A DNA stretch of 64,000 bases, from the NCBI GenBank assembly GCA_021730985.1, contig JAKFYI010000031.1, forward strand, positions 1 to 64,000, written 5' to 3'. The notes below the pieces were generated by a model. The model did not search any database and was not told the DNA's origin. It was given only the letters and a program-made list of their open reading frames with translations. Source of the DNA: Hyphomicrobiales bacterium. GTDB taxonomy: Bacteria > Pseudomonadota > Alphaproteobacteria > Rhizobiales > Xanthobacteraceae. How positions within the stretch are numbered: position 1 is the first letter of the stretch; each line of letters begins with the position of its first letter. The translations under genes and the position numbers were made by a program. Shown piece after piece: positions 35,919 to 44,865 of the stretch.

Positions 35919-37046
35919 TTAGTTGAAGCCGAACTCGGACTTGATCCGATCCGTGTGCTCCCCGAGTGCGGGGATCGGCCCATACTTCCGGACCTCATTG
36001 GCACGTTGCGCTGGAGGCGCCGGCATGTCGATCGGGCCGTTGGGCGATCCGACGGTGACACGGCGCAAGTGGACATGCTTCGCAAGATCGGCAGGGCCGT
36101 TGACACGGCCGAAGGCGATCTCGGCGGCTTCGAGCTTGTCGATCAGCGCTGCGGCGTCGTGCGCGGCAAACGCGGCCGCGACACGGCCGTCAGTATCCGC
36201 TCTGCGTTTCACCCGCTCGACATTGGTGCCGAACGCCGGATCGGCCGAGAGCGCCTTGTCGCCCATCACCTTCTCAGCCAGCACGCGCCATTCGCGGTCG
36301 TTCTGAATAGAGATCAGAATGTCTGCGCCATCACGGGTCTTGAACACGCCGTAGGGCGAGATCGACGGATGGGCGAGGCCGATGCGCTTGGGCGGCGATC
36401 CGCCTTCATACTGCAGCAGCGGCACGGTCATCCACTCGGCCATGGCGTCGAACATGGACACGGCGATTGCGGTGCCTTGCCCCGTGCGCGCCCGAGCCAG
36501 CAAAGCCTCTAGAATAGCCTCGTAAGAGTTCATGCCGGCCGCGATATCGCAGACGGAGACGCCGACTCGCGATGCGCCCGATTCCTGGCCTCCCGTCACG
36601 GAAGCGACCCCTGCCTCGGCCTGGATCAGCATGTCGTAGGCCTTGCGCTGCGAATAGGGGCCGGTCTCGCCATAGCCCGACACCGAACAGACGATCAGGC
36701 GAGGATAGTCGCGGCGCAGGCGGTCGACGGCAAAACCCAACTTCGCCACGGCACCCGGCTTGAGATTCTGGATGAATACGTCGGCCTTGGCGAGCATCGC
36801 CTCCAGCAACGCCTTGTCTTCGTCCCTGGTGAGGTCCAGCGCGATGGATTCCTTGCCACGGTTGAGCCAGACGAAATAGCTGGCCTGCGCGCGCACGAGT
36901 TGATCGTAGCCGCGCGCGAAATCGCCCTCCGGCCGTTCGATCTTGATGACGCGCGCGCCGGCATCCGCCAGGCGGCAGGCGCACAGCGGCGCCGCAACCG
37001 CCTGCTCAAGCGAAATGACGAGGAGACCTTCGAGCGGAAGGATCAT
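35919..37046 (-). CDS. CaiB/BaiF-family CoA transferase
   Basis: A 375-residue family III CoA transferase. The N-terminal GLLVISLEQAVAAPLCACRLADAGA, the IKIERPEGDFARGYD segment and SGYGETGPYSQRKAYDMLIQAEAG are characteristic; the Asp in AYDMLIQ (about 168) is the expected catalytic residue. It moves CoA between acids, probably activating the operon's substrate. It starts 3 bp after the acyl-CoA dehydrogenase stop. The carboxylic acid substrate cannot be told from sequence. Confidence 0.9.
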   Translation of the reverse strand: MILPLEGLLVISLEQAVAAPLCACRLADAGARVIKIERPEGDFARGYDQLVRAQASYFVWLNRGKESIALDLTRDEDKALLEAMLAKADVFIQNLKPGAVAKLGFAVDRLRRDYPRLIVCSVSGYGETGPYSQRKAYDMLIQAEAGVASVTGGQESGASRVGVSVCDIAAGMNSYEAILEALLARARTGQGTAIAVSMFDAMAEWMTVPLLQYEGGSPPKRIGLAHPSISPYGVFKTRDGADILISIQNDREWRVLAEKVMGDKALSADPAFGTNVERVKRRADTDGRVAAAFAAHDAAALIDKLEAAEIAFGRVNGPADLAKHVHLRRVTVGSPNGPIDMPAPPAQRANEVRKYGPIPALGEHTDRIKSEFGFN

Positions 37047-37049
37047 TGC

Positions 37050-38207
37050 TCAATACGACCGCGGCAATCCGAGCACATGCTCGGCGAGATAGGACATCAC
37101 CAGATTGGTCGAAATCGGCGCAACGGTATAGAGCCGCGTCTCGCGGAACTTGCGCTCGATGTCGAACTCCTCGGCGAACCCAAAGCCCCCATAGGTCTGC
37201 ACGCACATGTCGGCGGCGGCCCAGGACGCCTCTGCGGCAAGCTGCTTGGCCATGTTCGCCTCGGCGCCGCAATCTTTGCCCGCCTCGTAGAGCGCCGCGG
37301 CCTCACGGACCATCAATTCGGCGCCACGCATCTGCTGGTAGGCCCGCGCGATCGGAAACTGCACGCCCTGGTTCTGGCCAATCGGCTTGCCAAACACCAC
37401 GCGTTCCTTGGCGTAAGCCGTCGCCTTCTCGATGAACCATTTGGCGTCACCGATGCATTCCGAACCAATCAGAATGCGCTCGGCGTTCATCCCCGAGAGG
37501 ATGTAGCGGAAGCCCTTGCCTTCCTCACCAACCAGGTTCTCGGCCGGCACCTTCATATTGTCGAAAAACACTTCGGTGGTGGCGTGGTTCATCATGGTGC
37601 GGATTGGCCGGATCGTCAGACCCTTGTCCTTCACGGTCCGCATGTCCACCAGGAACACCGAAAGCCCGTCGGTGCGCTTTTCCACTTTGTCGCGCGGCGT
37701 CGTCCGGGCGAGCAGAAGCATCAAGTCGGAATATTCGGCGCGCGAGGTCCATATCTTCTGGCCGTTGACGACGTAGTGCGAATTGCCATCTCGCACCGCC
37801 GTGGTGCGAAGTCCAAGCGTATCGGAGCCCGACGTCGGTTCAGTGACGCCGAACGCCTGCAGCCGCAACTCGCCCTTGGCGATGCTGGGAAGATACTTCT
37901 GCTTCTGCTCGGCGCTGCCGTGACGGAGCACCGTGCCCATGGTGTACATCTGCGCGTGGCAGGCGGCGCCATTGCAACCGGCTGCGTGGATCTCCTCCAT
38001 GATGGCGGCCGCCGCCGTCATGGTCAGTCCGCTGCCGCCGTACTCCTCCGGGATCAGCGCGGCAAGAAAGCCGGCCTCGGTGAGCGCCGCCACGAACTCC
38101 TGCGGATAGGCGCGCTCGCGATCCACCTTGCGCCAATACTCACCAGGAAAGCCGGCGCACAATGTGCGCACCGACTCGCGGATCGGCGCCAGATCGTTGT
38201 CGCTCAT
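37050..38207 (-). CDS. acyl-CoA dehydrogenase
   Basis: A 385-residue FAD flavoenzyme that desaturates an acyl-CoA. PEEYGGSGLT (about 52-61), FGVTEPTSGSDT (about 118-129), WTSRA and the C-terminal YGGFGFAEEFDIERKFRETRL with its catalytic Glu are visible. The start is ATG 38207, overlapping the MaoC gene's end by 4 nt (ATGA). Sequence style suggests short or branched chains rather than long ones. It is gene three of six. Confidence 0.9.
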   Translation of the reverse strand: MSDNDLAPIRESVRTLCAGFPGEYWRKVDRERAYPQEFVAALTEAGFLAALIPEEYGGSGLTMTAAAAIMEEIHAAGCNGAACHAQMYTMGTVLRHGSAEQKQKYLPSIAKGELRLQAFGVTEPTSGSDTLGLRTTAVRDGNSHYVVNGQKIWTSRAEYSDLMLLLARTTPRDKVEKRTDGLSVFLVDMRTVKDKGLTIRPIRTMMNHATTEVFFDNMKVPAENLVGEEGKGFRYILSGMNAERILIGSECIGDAKWFIEKATAYAKERVVFGKPIGQNQGVQFPIARAYQQMRGAELMVREAAALYEAGKDCGAEANMAKQLAAEASWAAADMCVQTYGGFGFAEEFDIERKFRETRLYTVAPISTNLVMSYLAEHVLGLPRSY

Positions 38208-39064
38208 GCGCGCACCTCGGCGCGGCCGTTGGTCATCGCAACGATGTTGCGCTCCGGCACCAGCGCGCGGAAGCTCACCACGTCGCCATCGCGCCATATC
38301 TCGGTGCGGATGGTTTCGCCGGGGAACACTGGCGCGGAAAACCGGCCGGCAAACGAGCGCATCCGGGCCGGATCGTAGCCGCACACGCTCTTGAGCACCG
38401 CGTGGCCGACCACGCCGAAGGTGCCGAGCCCATGCAGGATCGGCTTGGGATAGCCGGCGGCCTTTGCCACATCCGGGTCGATGTGCAGCGGATTCCGGTC
38501 GGCGGAGAGCCGGTAGATCATCGCCTGCTCGGGCCGCGTGGTCAGGTCGCAAGTGAAATCCGGCGCGCGATCCGGCAATTTGTGGACCGGCGGCGACTCG
38601 CGCGGCGGGCCGCCGAAACCGCCGTCCGCTCGGCAGAACGTGGTCTGCGTCACCGTTGCGGCAAGTTCACCGCTCGATTTGTCGGTGACCTTGCGCTCGG
38701 TATAGACTAGCGCACCCTTGCCCGCCCCCTTGTCGATCACCTCGACAATGCGCGTCTTCCCCACGACCGTCCCCTGCGGCTTGAGCGGCGCGTGCAACAC
38801 GATGCCCTGCTCGCCATTGACGATTTTCACCCAATCGATGCCGGTATCGAGGTCACGCACCCAAAAGCCGGGATAGCCGAGTACCGCCGCGAAAGTCGGC
38901 AGCGGCTTGAGATTTTTCTCATAGACGAAGTCGAGCTGCTTGAGGTCGAGCGGATCGTGACCGAGGCCGACGCCGAGCGCGTAGAGCATCGTGTCCTTGT
39001 CGGTATAGACGTGCTCGACGTCGGCGATCTTCAGCGCAAGCAGCTTGTCGTAGTCGATCGCCAT
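38204..39064 (-). CDS. MaoC-family enoyl-CoA hydratase
   Basis: A 286-residue two-hotdog MaoC hydratase. The N-terminal hotdog covers about 10-130; the C-terminal one carries the hydratase-2 motif around YRLSADRNPLHIDPDVAKAAG with catalytic Asp and His. It adds water to trans-2-enoyl-CoA, giving (R)-3-hydroxyacyl-CoA. Its ATG at 39064 shares one base with the stop of the upstream SDR gene, and it overlaps the acyl-CoA dehydrogenase gene by 4 nt. Confidence 0.9.
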   Translation of the reverse strand: MAIDYDKLLALKIADVEHVYTDKDTMLYALGVGLGHDPLDLKQLDFVYEKNLKPLPTFAAVLGYPGFWVRDLDTGIDWVKIVNGEQGIVLHAPLKPQGTVVGKTRIVEVIDKGAGKGALVYTERKVTDKSSGELAATVTQTTFCRADGGFGGPPRESPPVHKLPDRAPDFTCDLTTRPEQAMIYRLSADRNPLHIDPDVAKAAGYPKPILHGLGTFGVVGHAVLKSVCGYDPARMRSFAGRFSAPVFPGETIRTEIWRDGDVVSFRALVPERNIVAMTNGRAEVRA

Positions 39065-39978
39065 CAGATCGGGTCCCAGGAGAACACGTCGCCGGAGCGG
39101 TCGAGTGGCGTGAACGACGGCGCGAACGCGCCTTTGAGTTGCGCATCGAGCTTCTCGGGTGTCCAGCCGTCGGCGCGATGGATCGAGCGGATCGGGCGCG
39201 TCTGGTTGAACAGGAAAATCTCGTTGTTGCGAACCGAGAAAATCTGTCCGGAGATGCCTTCGGCTTTGTCGGAACCGAGATAAACGACCAACGGAGCGAT
39301 CTTCTCCGGCGTCATCTGCTGCAAGCGCGCGACGCGCTCCTTCTCCGCTTCGGTTTCGGTCGGAATGGAGGAGATCATGCGGCCCCAGGCGAACGGCGCG
39401 ATCGCGTTGGAGCGAATCTTGAATCGCTCCATGTCGAGCGCGATGCCGCGCGACAGCCCGACGATTCCCATCTTCGCCGCCATGTAGTTGGCCTGGCCGA
39501 AGTTGCCGATCAGGCCCGAGGTCGACGTCATGTGGATCATGCTGCCGGAGTTCTGCTCGCGGAAATGCGTCGCGCAGGCACGGCTCATGCTGAACGAACC
39601 GTGCAGATGCACGGTGATGACGTCGAGCCAATCGGACCAGCTCATGCGATGGAAAATCTTGTCGCGCAGGATGCCGGCGTTGTTCACCAGGATGTCCACG
39701 CGCTTGAACGTGTCGAGCGCCGCCTGCACGATCATGTCGGCGTTCTGTGGCTCGCCGACCGACACCGTCGATGCGACCGCTTCGCCGCCGGCCTTCTTGA
39801 TCTCATCCACGACCTGCTGCGCTGGCCCGATGTCGTTGCCCGAGCCGTCCAGCGCCGCGCCGACATCGTTGACCACGACTTTGGCGCCTTCCTGCGCCAG
39901 CATCAGCGCAATGGCGCGGCCGATGCCGCGTCCCGCTCCGGTGACGATCGCGACTTTTCCTTCAACGATACCCGGCAT
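39064..39978 (-). CDS. SDR-family (R)-3-hydroxyacyl-CoA dehydrogenase
   Basis: A 304-residue short-chain dehydrogenase resembling the N-terminal domain of peroxisomal multifunctional enzyme 2. TGAGRGIG is at about 14-21, NDVGAALDGSG at about 37-47, NNAGILRD, then TSTSGLIGNFGQANYMAAKMG with the catalytic Ser-Tyr-Lys. With the adjacent MaoC hydratase it rebuilds the two activities of that multifunctional enzyme as separate proteins. It is the first gene of the six-gene operon. Confidence 0.9.
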   Translation of the reverse strand: MPGIVEGKVAIVTGAGRGIGRAIALMLAQEGAKVVVNDVGAALDGSGNDIGPAQQVVDEIKKAGGEAVASTVSVGEPQNADMIVQAALDTFKRVDILVNNAGILRDKIFHRMSWSDWLDVITVHLHGSFSMSRACATHFREQNSGSMIHMTSTSGLIGNFGQANYMAAKMGIVGLSRGIALDMERFKIRSNAIAPFAWGRMISSIPTETEAEKERVARLQQMTPEKIAPLVVYLGSDKAEGISGQIFSVRNNEIFLFNQTRPIRSIHRADGWTPEKLDAQLKGAFAPSFTPLDRSGDVFSWDPI

Positions 39979-40003
39979 GATCCACCCTACCCCATCACTC
40001 GGT

Positions 40004-40088
40004 CGTCACCCGCGGGCTTGACCCGCGGGTCCATCTTACTTGCTTATGAAAAGAAGATGGATCGCCGGGTCAAGCCCGGCGATGACGG
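40004..40088. repeat. intergenic palindromic repeat (CCCGCGGGCTTGACCC type)
   Basis: CGTCACCCGCGGGCTTGACC at the left pairs with GGGTCAAGCCCGGCGATGAC at the right, with an inner GATCCATCTT-like stem (ATCTTACTTG / AGAAGATGG). It separates the five MetE-like genes from the six-gene operon and could act as a processing or termination site. Confidence 0.85.
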
Positions 40089-40119
40089 CGGAGTATGCGG
40101 CCGCGATGCAGCAATGCAG

Positions 40120-41226
40120 CTACCGCCCCCAAACCTCGTCCGCCACTTCCACGATCAATCGCAATTTGGCCCACTGCTCGTCCTCGGTGAGCGTGTTGCC
40201 CTCCTCGGTCGAGGCGAAACCGCACTGACCGGAGAGGCAGAGCTGATCGAGGCCGATGAACTTCGATGCTTCATCGATCCTGCGCTTCAGCATGTCCTTG
40301 TTCTCAAGCTTGCCGGTCTTGGTTGTGACGAGGCCGAGCACCACCTGCTTGCCCTTGGGAACCAGCCGCAACGGCTCGAAGCCGCCGGCGCGCTCGCTGT
40401 CGTATTCCATGAAGTAGCCGTGCACGTTGATGCTGTTGAACAGGATCTCCTGCACCGCGTCGTAGCCGCCAGCACCCATGAAGGTGGATTTGTAGTTGCC
40501 GCGGCACAGGTGCATCGTCATGTTCATGTCGATGGGAATGTCCGACATCGCCGTGTTGATGAGTTCGCCGTACAACCTGCCAAGCTTGACCGGATCGTCA
40601 CCGCGGTCCCGCATCTGCTGGCAGTACTTCGGATCGCACAGCATGGCGATGAACACCTCGTCGAGCTGCAGGTACCGGCAGCCGGCGTCGGCAAAGCCGC
40701 GCACCGCCTTCTTGTAGGCATCGCCGAGGTCGCTCCAGAACGCCTCCATCGACGGGTAGGCCTTGTTGCTGATCGGCGTCCGCGATGGCCGGCCGTAAAT
40801 GGCCGATGGGGCAGGAATCGTGATCTTCGGCGTGCGCGTCGTGTGCGCCGCCACGAACTTGAAGTGCTCGACCATCGGATGTGGCCCGGCCATGCCAAGC
40901 TTGCCGGTCACCTTCACGCCCTCGTTGCGGGTCGTGACGGCCGCAAACGCGATGCCGGTGTCCATGACGTGCTTTTCGGCGCCATCGAGACCCCAGAGGA
41001 AATCGAGGTGCCACCATGACCGGCGGAACTCGCCGTCGGTGACCGCCTGCAGGCCGACGTCCTCCTGCTTCTTGATGACGCGCGCGATCTCCCGGTCCTC
41101 TATCGCCTTGAGATCGCTCGCGGAAATACCGCCCTTGGCGAATTTAGCGCGGGCGTCCTGCAGGACTTTGGGGCGCAGCAGGCTGCCGACATGGTCGGCG
41201 CGGAACGGCGGAACGGTGCGCTTCAT
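40120..41226 (-). CDS. MetE-like methyltransferase family protein, copy 1 of 5
   Basis: A 368-residue protein of the cobalamin-independent methionine synthase catalytic-domain family (UROD/MetE superfamily). It lacks the N-terminal half of true MetE (about 750 residues). The zinc set is visible: His239 and Cys241 in MHLCRGN, Glu274 in YFMEYD and Cys335 in LSGQCGFAS. QLDEV at about 187-191 is the counterpart of the MetE QxDE motif. The substrate is unknown: methionine synthesis, or another thiol methyl or alkyl transfer as in epoxyalkane:CoM transferase. It starts 1 bp after copy 2. Confidence 0.87.
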   Translation of the reverse strand: MKRTVPPFRADHVGSLLRPKVLQDARAKFAKGGISASDLKAIEDREIARVIKKQEDVGLQAVTDGEFRRSWWHLDFLWGLDGAEKHVMDTGIAFAAVTTRNEGVKVTGKLGMAGPHPMVEHFKFVAAHTTRTPKITIPAPSAIYGRPSRTPISNKAYPSMEAFWSDLGDAYKKAVRGFADAGCRYLQLDEVFIAMLCDPKYCQQMRDRGDDPVKLGRLYGELINTAMSDIPIDMNMTMHLCRGNYKSTFMGAGGYDAVQEILFNSINVHGYFMEYDSERAGGFEPLRLVPKGKQVVLGLVTTKTGKLENKDMLKRRIDEASKFIGLDQLCLSGQCGFASTEEGNTLTEDEQWAKLRLIVEVADEVWGR

Positions 41227-41227
41227 C

Positions 41228-42340
41228 TCATCCTCCCCAGACTTCCTCGGCCACTTCGACGACCAATTCCAGCTTCTTCCATTGTTCTTCCTCGGCCAGG
41301 ATATTGCCTTCCTCGCTGGAGGCGAAGCCACACTGCGGCGACAGGCAAAGCTGGTCGAGCGGCACGAATTTGGCGGCCTGGTCGATCCGGCGCTTGAGCT
41401 CGTCCTTGGACTCCAGCGTGCCCTGCTTCGAGGTGACGAGGCCCAGCACCACCGTCTTGCCCTTCGGCACGAACCGCAGCGGCTCGAACCCGCCGGCGCG
41501 CTCGGTGTCGAACTCCATGAAGTAGCCATGCACGTTGATGGCGTTGAACAGAACCTCCGCCACCGGCTCGTAACCGCCCGAGGCGATGAAGGTGGAGCGG
41601 AAGTTGCCCCGGCACAGATGCATGGTGATCGCCATGTCGTCGGGAATGTCTGAGATCGAGGCGTTGATCATCGAGGCGTAGGCCATCGGCAGCGCATCGG
41701 GATCCTCGCCGCGATCGATCACGATCTGGCGCTGCTTGGGATCGCACAGGTAGGTGAAGTTGACCTCGTCAAGTTGCAGATAGCGGCAGCCGGCGTCCGC
41801 AAAGGCTCGCACGGCTTTCCGATAAGTCGCGCCGAGATCGCGATAGAACTCGTCCATGTCCGGATAGATCGACTCCGGGACGCCCTCGCGGCCATGCCGA
41901 AAGTGCACCGCCGACGGCGACGGAATGGTCATCTTCGGCGTCGCCTTGGTGCGCGACTGCAGAAACTTGAAGTGCTCGATCATCGGGTGGCCGTCGAAAC
42001 GGCCGAGCTTGCCGTTGACGCGGATCAGCACCTGCGGGGACTGCACGCCCTGGAACTTGAACTTGCGCTCGCCCACGTAGGATTCGATGCCGGGCAGATG
42101 TTCGAGAAAATCGATCTGCCAGGAGCGGCGGCGGTTCTCGCCGTCGGTGATGGATGAAAGCCCGGCCGCCTCCTGCTCGCGGATCAGGCCTTCGATCTCG
42201 CGGTCTTCGATCGCCTTCAGTTGTTCGGGCGAAATGGCGCCGCCCGCACGCTTCGCCCGCGCCTCCTTGAGCGCGGCCGAACGCAGCAGGCTGCCGACCT
42301 GATCGGCACGGAAGGGGGGTTTGGTGCGCTGCATATTCAT
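41228..42340 (-). CDS. MetE-like methyltransferase family protein, copy 2 of 5
   Basis: A 370-residue paralogue. It shares the start motif PPFRADQVGSLLRS, the zinc residues in MHLCRGN and LSPQCGFASSEEGN, and QLDEVNFTYLCDP. It is closest to copy 3: both have FHFRxGR-like and VNFTYLCDP segments and the VGERK/LGERK region near residue 85. The N-terminus has two Met codons (MNMQRT). It is separated from copy 1 by one base and from copy 3 by a palindromic repeat. Confidence 0.87.
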   Translation of the reverse strand: MNMQRTKPPFRADQVGSLLRSAALKEARAKRAGGAISPEQLKAIEDREIEGLIREQEAAGLSSITDGENRRRSWQIDFLEHLPGIESYVGERKFKFQGVQSPQVLIRVNGKLGRFDGHPMIEHFKFLQSRTKATPKMTIPSPSAVHFRHGREGVPESIYPDMDEFYRDLGATYRKAVRAFADAGCRYLQLDEVNFTYLCDPKQRQIVIDRGEDPDALPMAYASMINASISDIPDDMAITMHLCRGNFRSTFIASGGYEPVAEVLFNAINVHGYFMEFDTERAGGFEPLRFVPKGKTVVLGLVTSKQGTLESKDELKRRIDQAAKFVPLDQLCLSPQCGFASSEEGNILAEEEQWKKLELVVEVAEEVWGG

Positions 42341-42361
42341 GCGTTCTCAGAATTTTCCGCT

Positions 42362-42468
42362 GTCGTCCCGGCCAAGCGAGCGAAGCGAGTGCGAGCCGGG
42401 ACCCCGGTTCGCTCAACGGCAAGAAAGAAACCGGGGTCCCGGGTCTCGCTACGCTCGCCCGGGACACG
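42362..42468. repeat. intergenic palindromic repeat (GTCCCGGGCGAGCG type)
   Basis: GTCGTCCCGGCCAAGCGAGC at the left and GCTACGCTCGCCCGGGACAC at the right, with inner ACCCCGGTT / AACCGGGGT arms, lie between MetE-like copies 2 and 3. The repeat at 44757 between copies 4 and 5 belongs to the same family, which may have helped recombination. Confidence 0.85.
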
Positions 42469-42476
42469 GGGATGGA

Positions 42477-43586
42477 TCACGACCGCCCCCACACCTCGTC
42501 AGCCAATTCCACAATCATCCGCAGCTTCGCCCATTGCTCCTCCTCGGCGAGGATGTTGCCCTCCTCGGTCGAGGCGAAGCCGCATTGCGGCGATAGGCAA
42601 AGCTGATCGAGCGCGATGTACTTCGACGCCTCGTCGATTCGCCGCTTCAGCTCGTCTTTCGATTCCAGCTTGCCGGACTTCGACGTCACCAGGCCAAGCA
42701 CCACCATCTTGCCCTTCGGCACGAACCGCAGCGGCTCGAAGCCGCCGGCGCGGTCGCTGTCGTATTCCATGAAATAAGCCTGGATATTGATCTTGTTGAA
42801 CAGCACCTCCGCGACCGGCTCGTAACCGCCGGACGCAACGAATGTGGACTGAAAATTTCCGCGGCACAGGTGCATCGCGGTCATCATATCCGCCGGAGCA
42901 TCCGCGATCGCCTCGTTGATCATGTCGGCGTAGATCGCAGGCAGCCGTGCCACATCGTCGCCGCGTTCGCTCACTTGCTTGCGAAGCGTGGGATCGCAGA
43001 GATACGTGAAGTTGACCTCGTCGAGCTGGATGTAGCGGCAACCGGCATCCGCGAACGCCTTTACCGCTTTGCGATAGGTCTGGCCGAGATCGCTATAGAA
43101 GTCGTTCATGTCCGGATAGATCGCCTCGGGCACCGCCGAGCGGCCATAGCGGAAATGCAGCGACGACGGCGACGGGATCGTCATCTTCGCCGTCTGCTTC
43201 GTGGTCCGCTGCACGAACTTGAAATGCTCGATCATCGGGTGGCCGCTGAACGTGCCCAGCTTGCCGGTCACGCGCAGCATCATCGGCTTGGGCTGCGGCC
43301 CCTGAAACTTGATCTTACGTTCGCCGAGATAAGCCTCGACACCGTCGAGCTTGCCAAGAAAATCGTAGTTCCAGAACGCGCGGCGGTATTCTCCGTCGGT
43401 GATCGACTTGAGCCCCACCGCTTCCTGCTTGCGGACGATGCCTTCGATCTCGCGATCCTCGATCGCCTTTAATTGCCCGGCGTCGATCTCACCGCGCTCG
43501 CGCTTGATGCGGGCATCCTTGAGCGCCGGCGAGCGCAGGATGCTGCCGACATGGTCTGCGCGGAACGGGGGCTTGGCGCGTTGCAT
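42477..43586 (-). CDS. MetE-like methyltransferase family protein, copy 3 of 5
   Basis: A 369-residue paralogue starting MQRAKPPFRADHVGSILRS. The zinc ligands are conserved in AMHLCRGN and LSPQCGFASTEEGN, and QLDEVNFTYLCDP matches copy 2. The region near residues 70-90 differs from the other copies (EYRRAFWNYDFLGKLDG), which suggests a different substrate pocket. It lies 46 bp downstream of copy 4 on the same strand. Confidence 0.87.
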   Translation of the reverse strand: MQRAKPPFRADHVGSILRSPALKDARIKRERGEIDAGQLKAIEDREIEGIVRKQEAVGLKSITDGEYRRAFWNYDFLGKLDGVEAYLGERKIKFQGPQPKPMMLRVTGKLGTFSGHPMIEHFKFVQRTTKQTAKMTIPSPSSLHFRYGRSAVPEAIYPDMNDFYSDLGQTYRKAVKAFADAGCRYIQLDEVNFTYLCDPTLRKQVSERGDDVARLPAIYADMINEAIADAPADMMTAMHLCRGNFQSTFVASGGYEPVAEVLFNKINIQAYFMEYDSDRAGGFEPLRFVPKGKMVVLGLVTSKSGKLESKDELKRRIDEASKYIALDQLCLSPQCGFASTEEGNILAEEEQWAKLRMIVELADEVWGRS

Positions 43587-43632
43587 TGAATGACTCTATT
43601 TGCACTCGGTTTATTGTGGAGAGGTCGGATCG

Positions 43633-44739
43633 CTACCTCCCCCACACCTCATCCGCCAGTTCGACAATCATCCGCAGCTTGGCCCATTGCTCCTCCTCGG
43701 CCAGCACATTGCCTTCTTCGGTCGAGGCAAAGCCGCATTGCGGCGACAGGCAAAGCTGATCGAGCGCAACGAATTTCGTGGCCTCGTCGATGCGCCGCTT
43801 GATCGCGTCTTTCGTTTCCAGCGTGCCGCTCTTCGATGTGACCAGGCCCAGCACGGCGTGCTTCCTGCCCTTCGGCAAAAACCGCAGCGGCTCGAAGCCG
43901 CCGGCCCGGTCGGTGTCGTACTCCAGGAAATAGCCATCGACATCGATCTCGCCGAACAGTCTCTCCGCCACCGGCTCATAGCCGCCGCGGGCGATGAAGG
44001 TGGAGCGGAAGTTGCCGCGGCACGAATGCATGGTCACGACCATGTCGGCCGGCTTGCCCTCCAGCGCCTTATTGGTCATGGCGACGTATTTCTCAGGCAG
44101 TGCGTCCGGATCGTCGCCGCGGCTGCGCGCCTTTTCCCGCTCGACGGGATCGCAGAACATCGCCCAGGCGGTGTCGTCCATCTGCAGATAGCGGCAACCG
44201 GCGTCGTAGAACGCCCGGATCGCCTTCTTGTAAGCGTTGCCGGCGTCGTCGAAATAGGCGTCGAGATCCGGATAAACCTGCTTGTCGATCGACTGCCGCC
44301 CCTGCCGGAAATGCAGCGTGCTCGGCGCCGGAATGGTCATCTTCGGCGTGACCTTGGCGTGCTGTTTCAGGAAGCGAAAATGATCGACGTGCGGGTGGCT
44401 GGAAAAGCCGACCTTGCCGACAACGCGCACGCTCTCGGCCTTGGTCTCGACACCGGCGAACTTGATGCCCTGAGCCGTGGAATAAAGCTCCACGCCATCG
44501 AGGCCCTTGAAGAAATCGAATTGCCACCAGGAGCGGCGGAACTCGCCGTCGGTCACGAGCTTGAGACCGATCTCTTCCTGCTTCTTGACGATCTTCTCGA
44601 TCTCGCGGTCTTCGACAGCCTTGAGCGCAGCGGCGTCAATCTCGCCCTTGGCATGCCTGGCGCGCGCGTCCTTGAGCGGCGCGGTGCGCAGGATGCTGCC
44701 GACGTGATCGGCGCGGAACGGGGGGTTGGTGCGTTTCAT
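43633..44739 (-). CDS. MetE-like methyltransferase family protein, copy 4 of 5
   Basis: A 368-residue paralogue starting MKRTNPPFRADHVGSILRT. The zinc ligands lie in TMHSCRGN and LSPQCGFASTEEGN. The motif equivalent to QLDE reads QMDDTAWAMFCDP, so the acidic Glu of copies 1-3 is Asp, a feature shared only with copy 5. Copies 4 and 5 thus form a subgroup. It is preceded by a palindromic repeat. Confidence 0.87.
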   Translation of the reverse strand: MKRTNPPFRADHVGSILRTAPLKDARARHAKGEIDAAALKAVEDREIEKIVKKQEEIGLKLVTDGEFRRSWWQFDFFKGLDGVELYSTAQGIKFAGVETKAESVRVVGKVGFSSHPHVDHFRFLKQHAKVTPKMTIPAPSTLHFRQGRQSIDKQVYPDLDAYFDDAGNAYKKAIRAFYDAGCRYLQMDDTAWAMFCDPVEREKARSRGDDPDALPEKYVAMTNKALEGKPADMVVTMHSCRGNFRSTFIARGGYEPVAERLFGEIDVDGYFLEYDTDRAGGFEPLRFLPKGRKHAVLGLVTSKSGTLETKDAIKRRIDEATKFVALDQLCLSPQCGFASTEEGNVLAEEEQWAKLRMIVELADEVWGR

Positions 44740-44756
44740 GGGGACTCTCTCTACTC

Positions 44757-44857
44757 TCGTGTCCCGGGCGAGCGCAGCGAGACCCGGGACCCAGCTTGCT
44801 TCTTAGTGACCGGGGTCCCGGCTCGCGCTCGCAAACGCTCGCTTGGCCGGGACACGA
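44757..44857. repeat. intergenic palindromic repeat (GTCCCGGGCGAGCG type)
   Basis: TCGTGTCCCGGGCGAGCGCA at the left and GCTTGGCCGGGACACGA at the right, with an inner ACCCGGGACCC / GACCGGGGTCCCG stem, lie between MetE-like copies 4 and 5. It is related to the repeat at 42362. Confidence 0.85.
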
Positions 44858-44865
44858 AAGGGTAT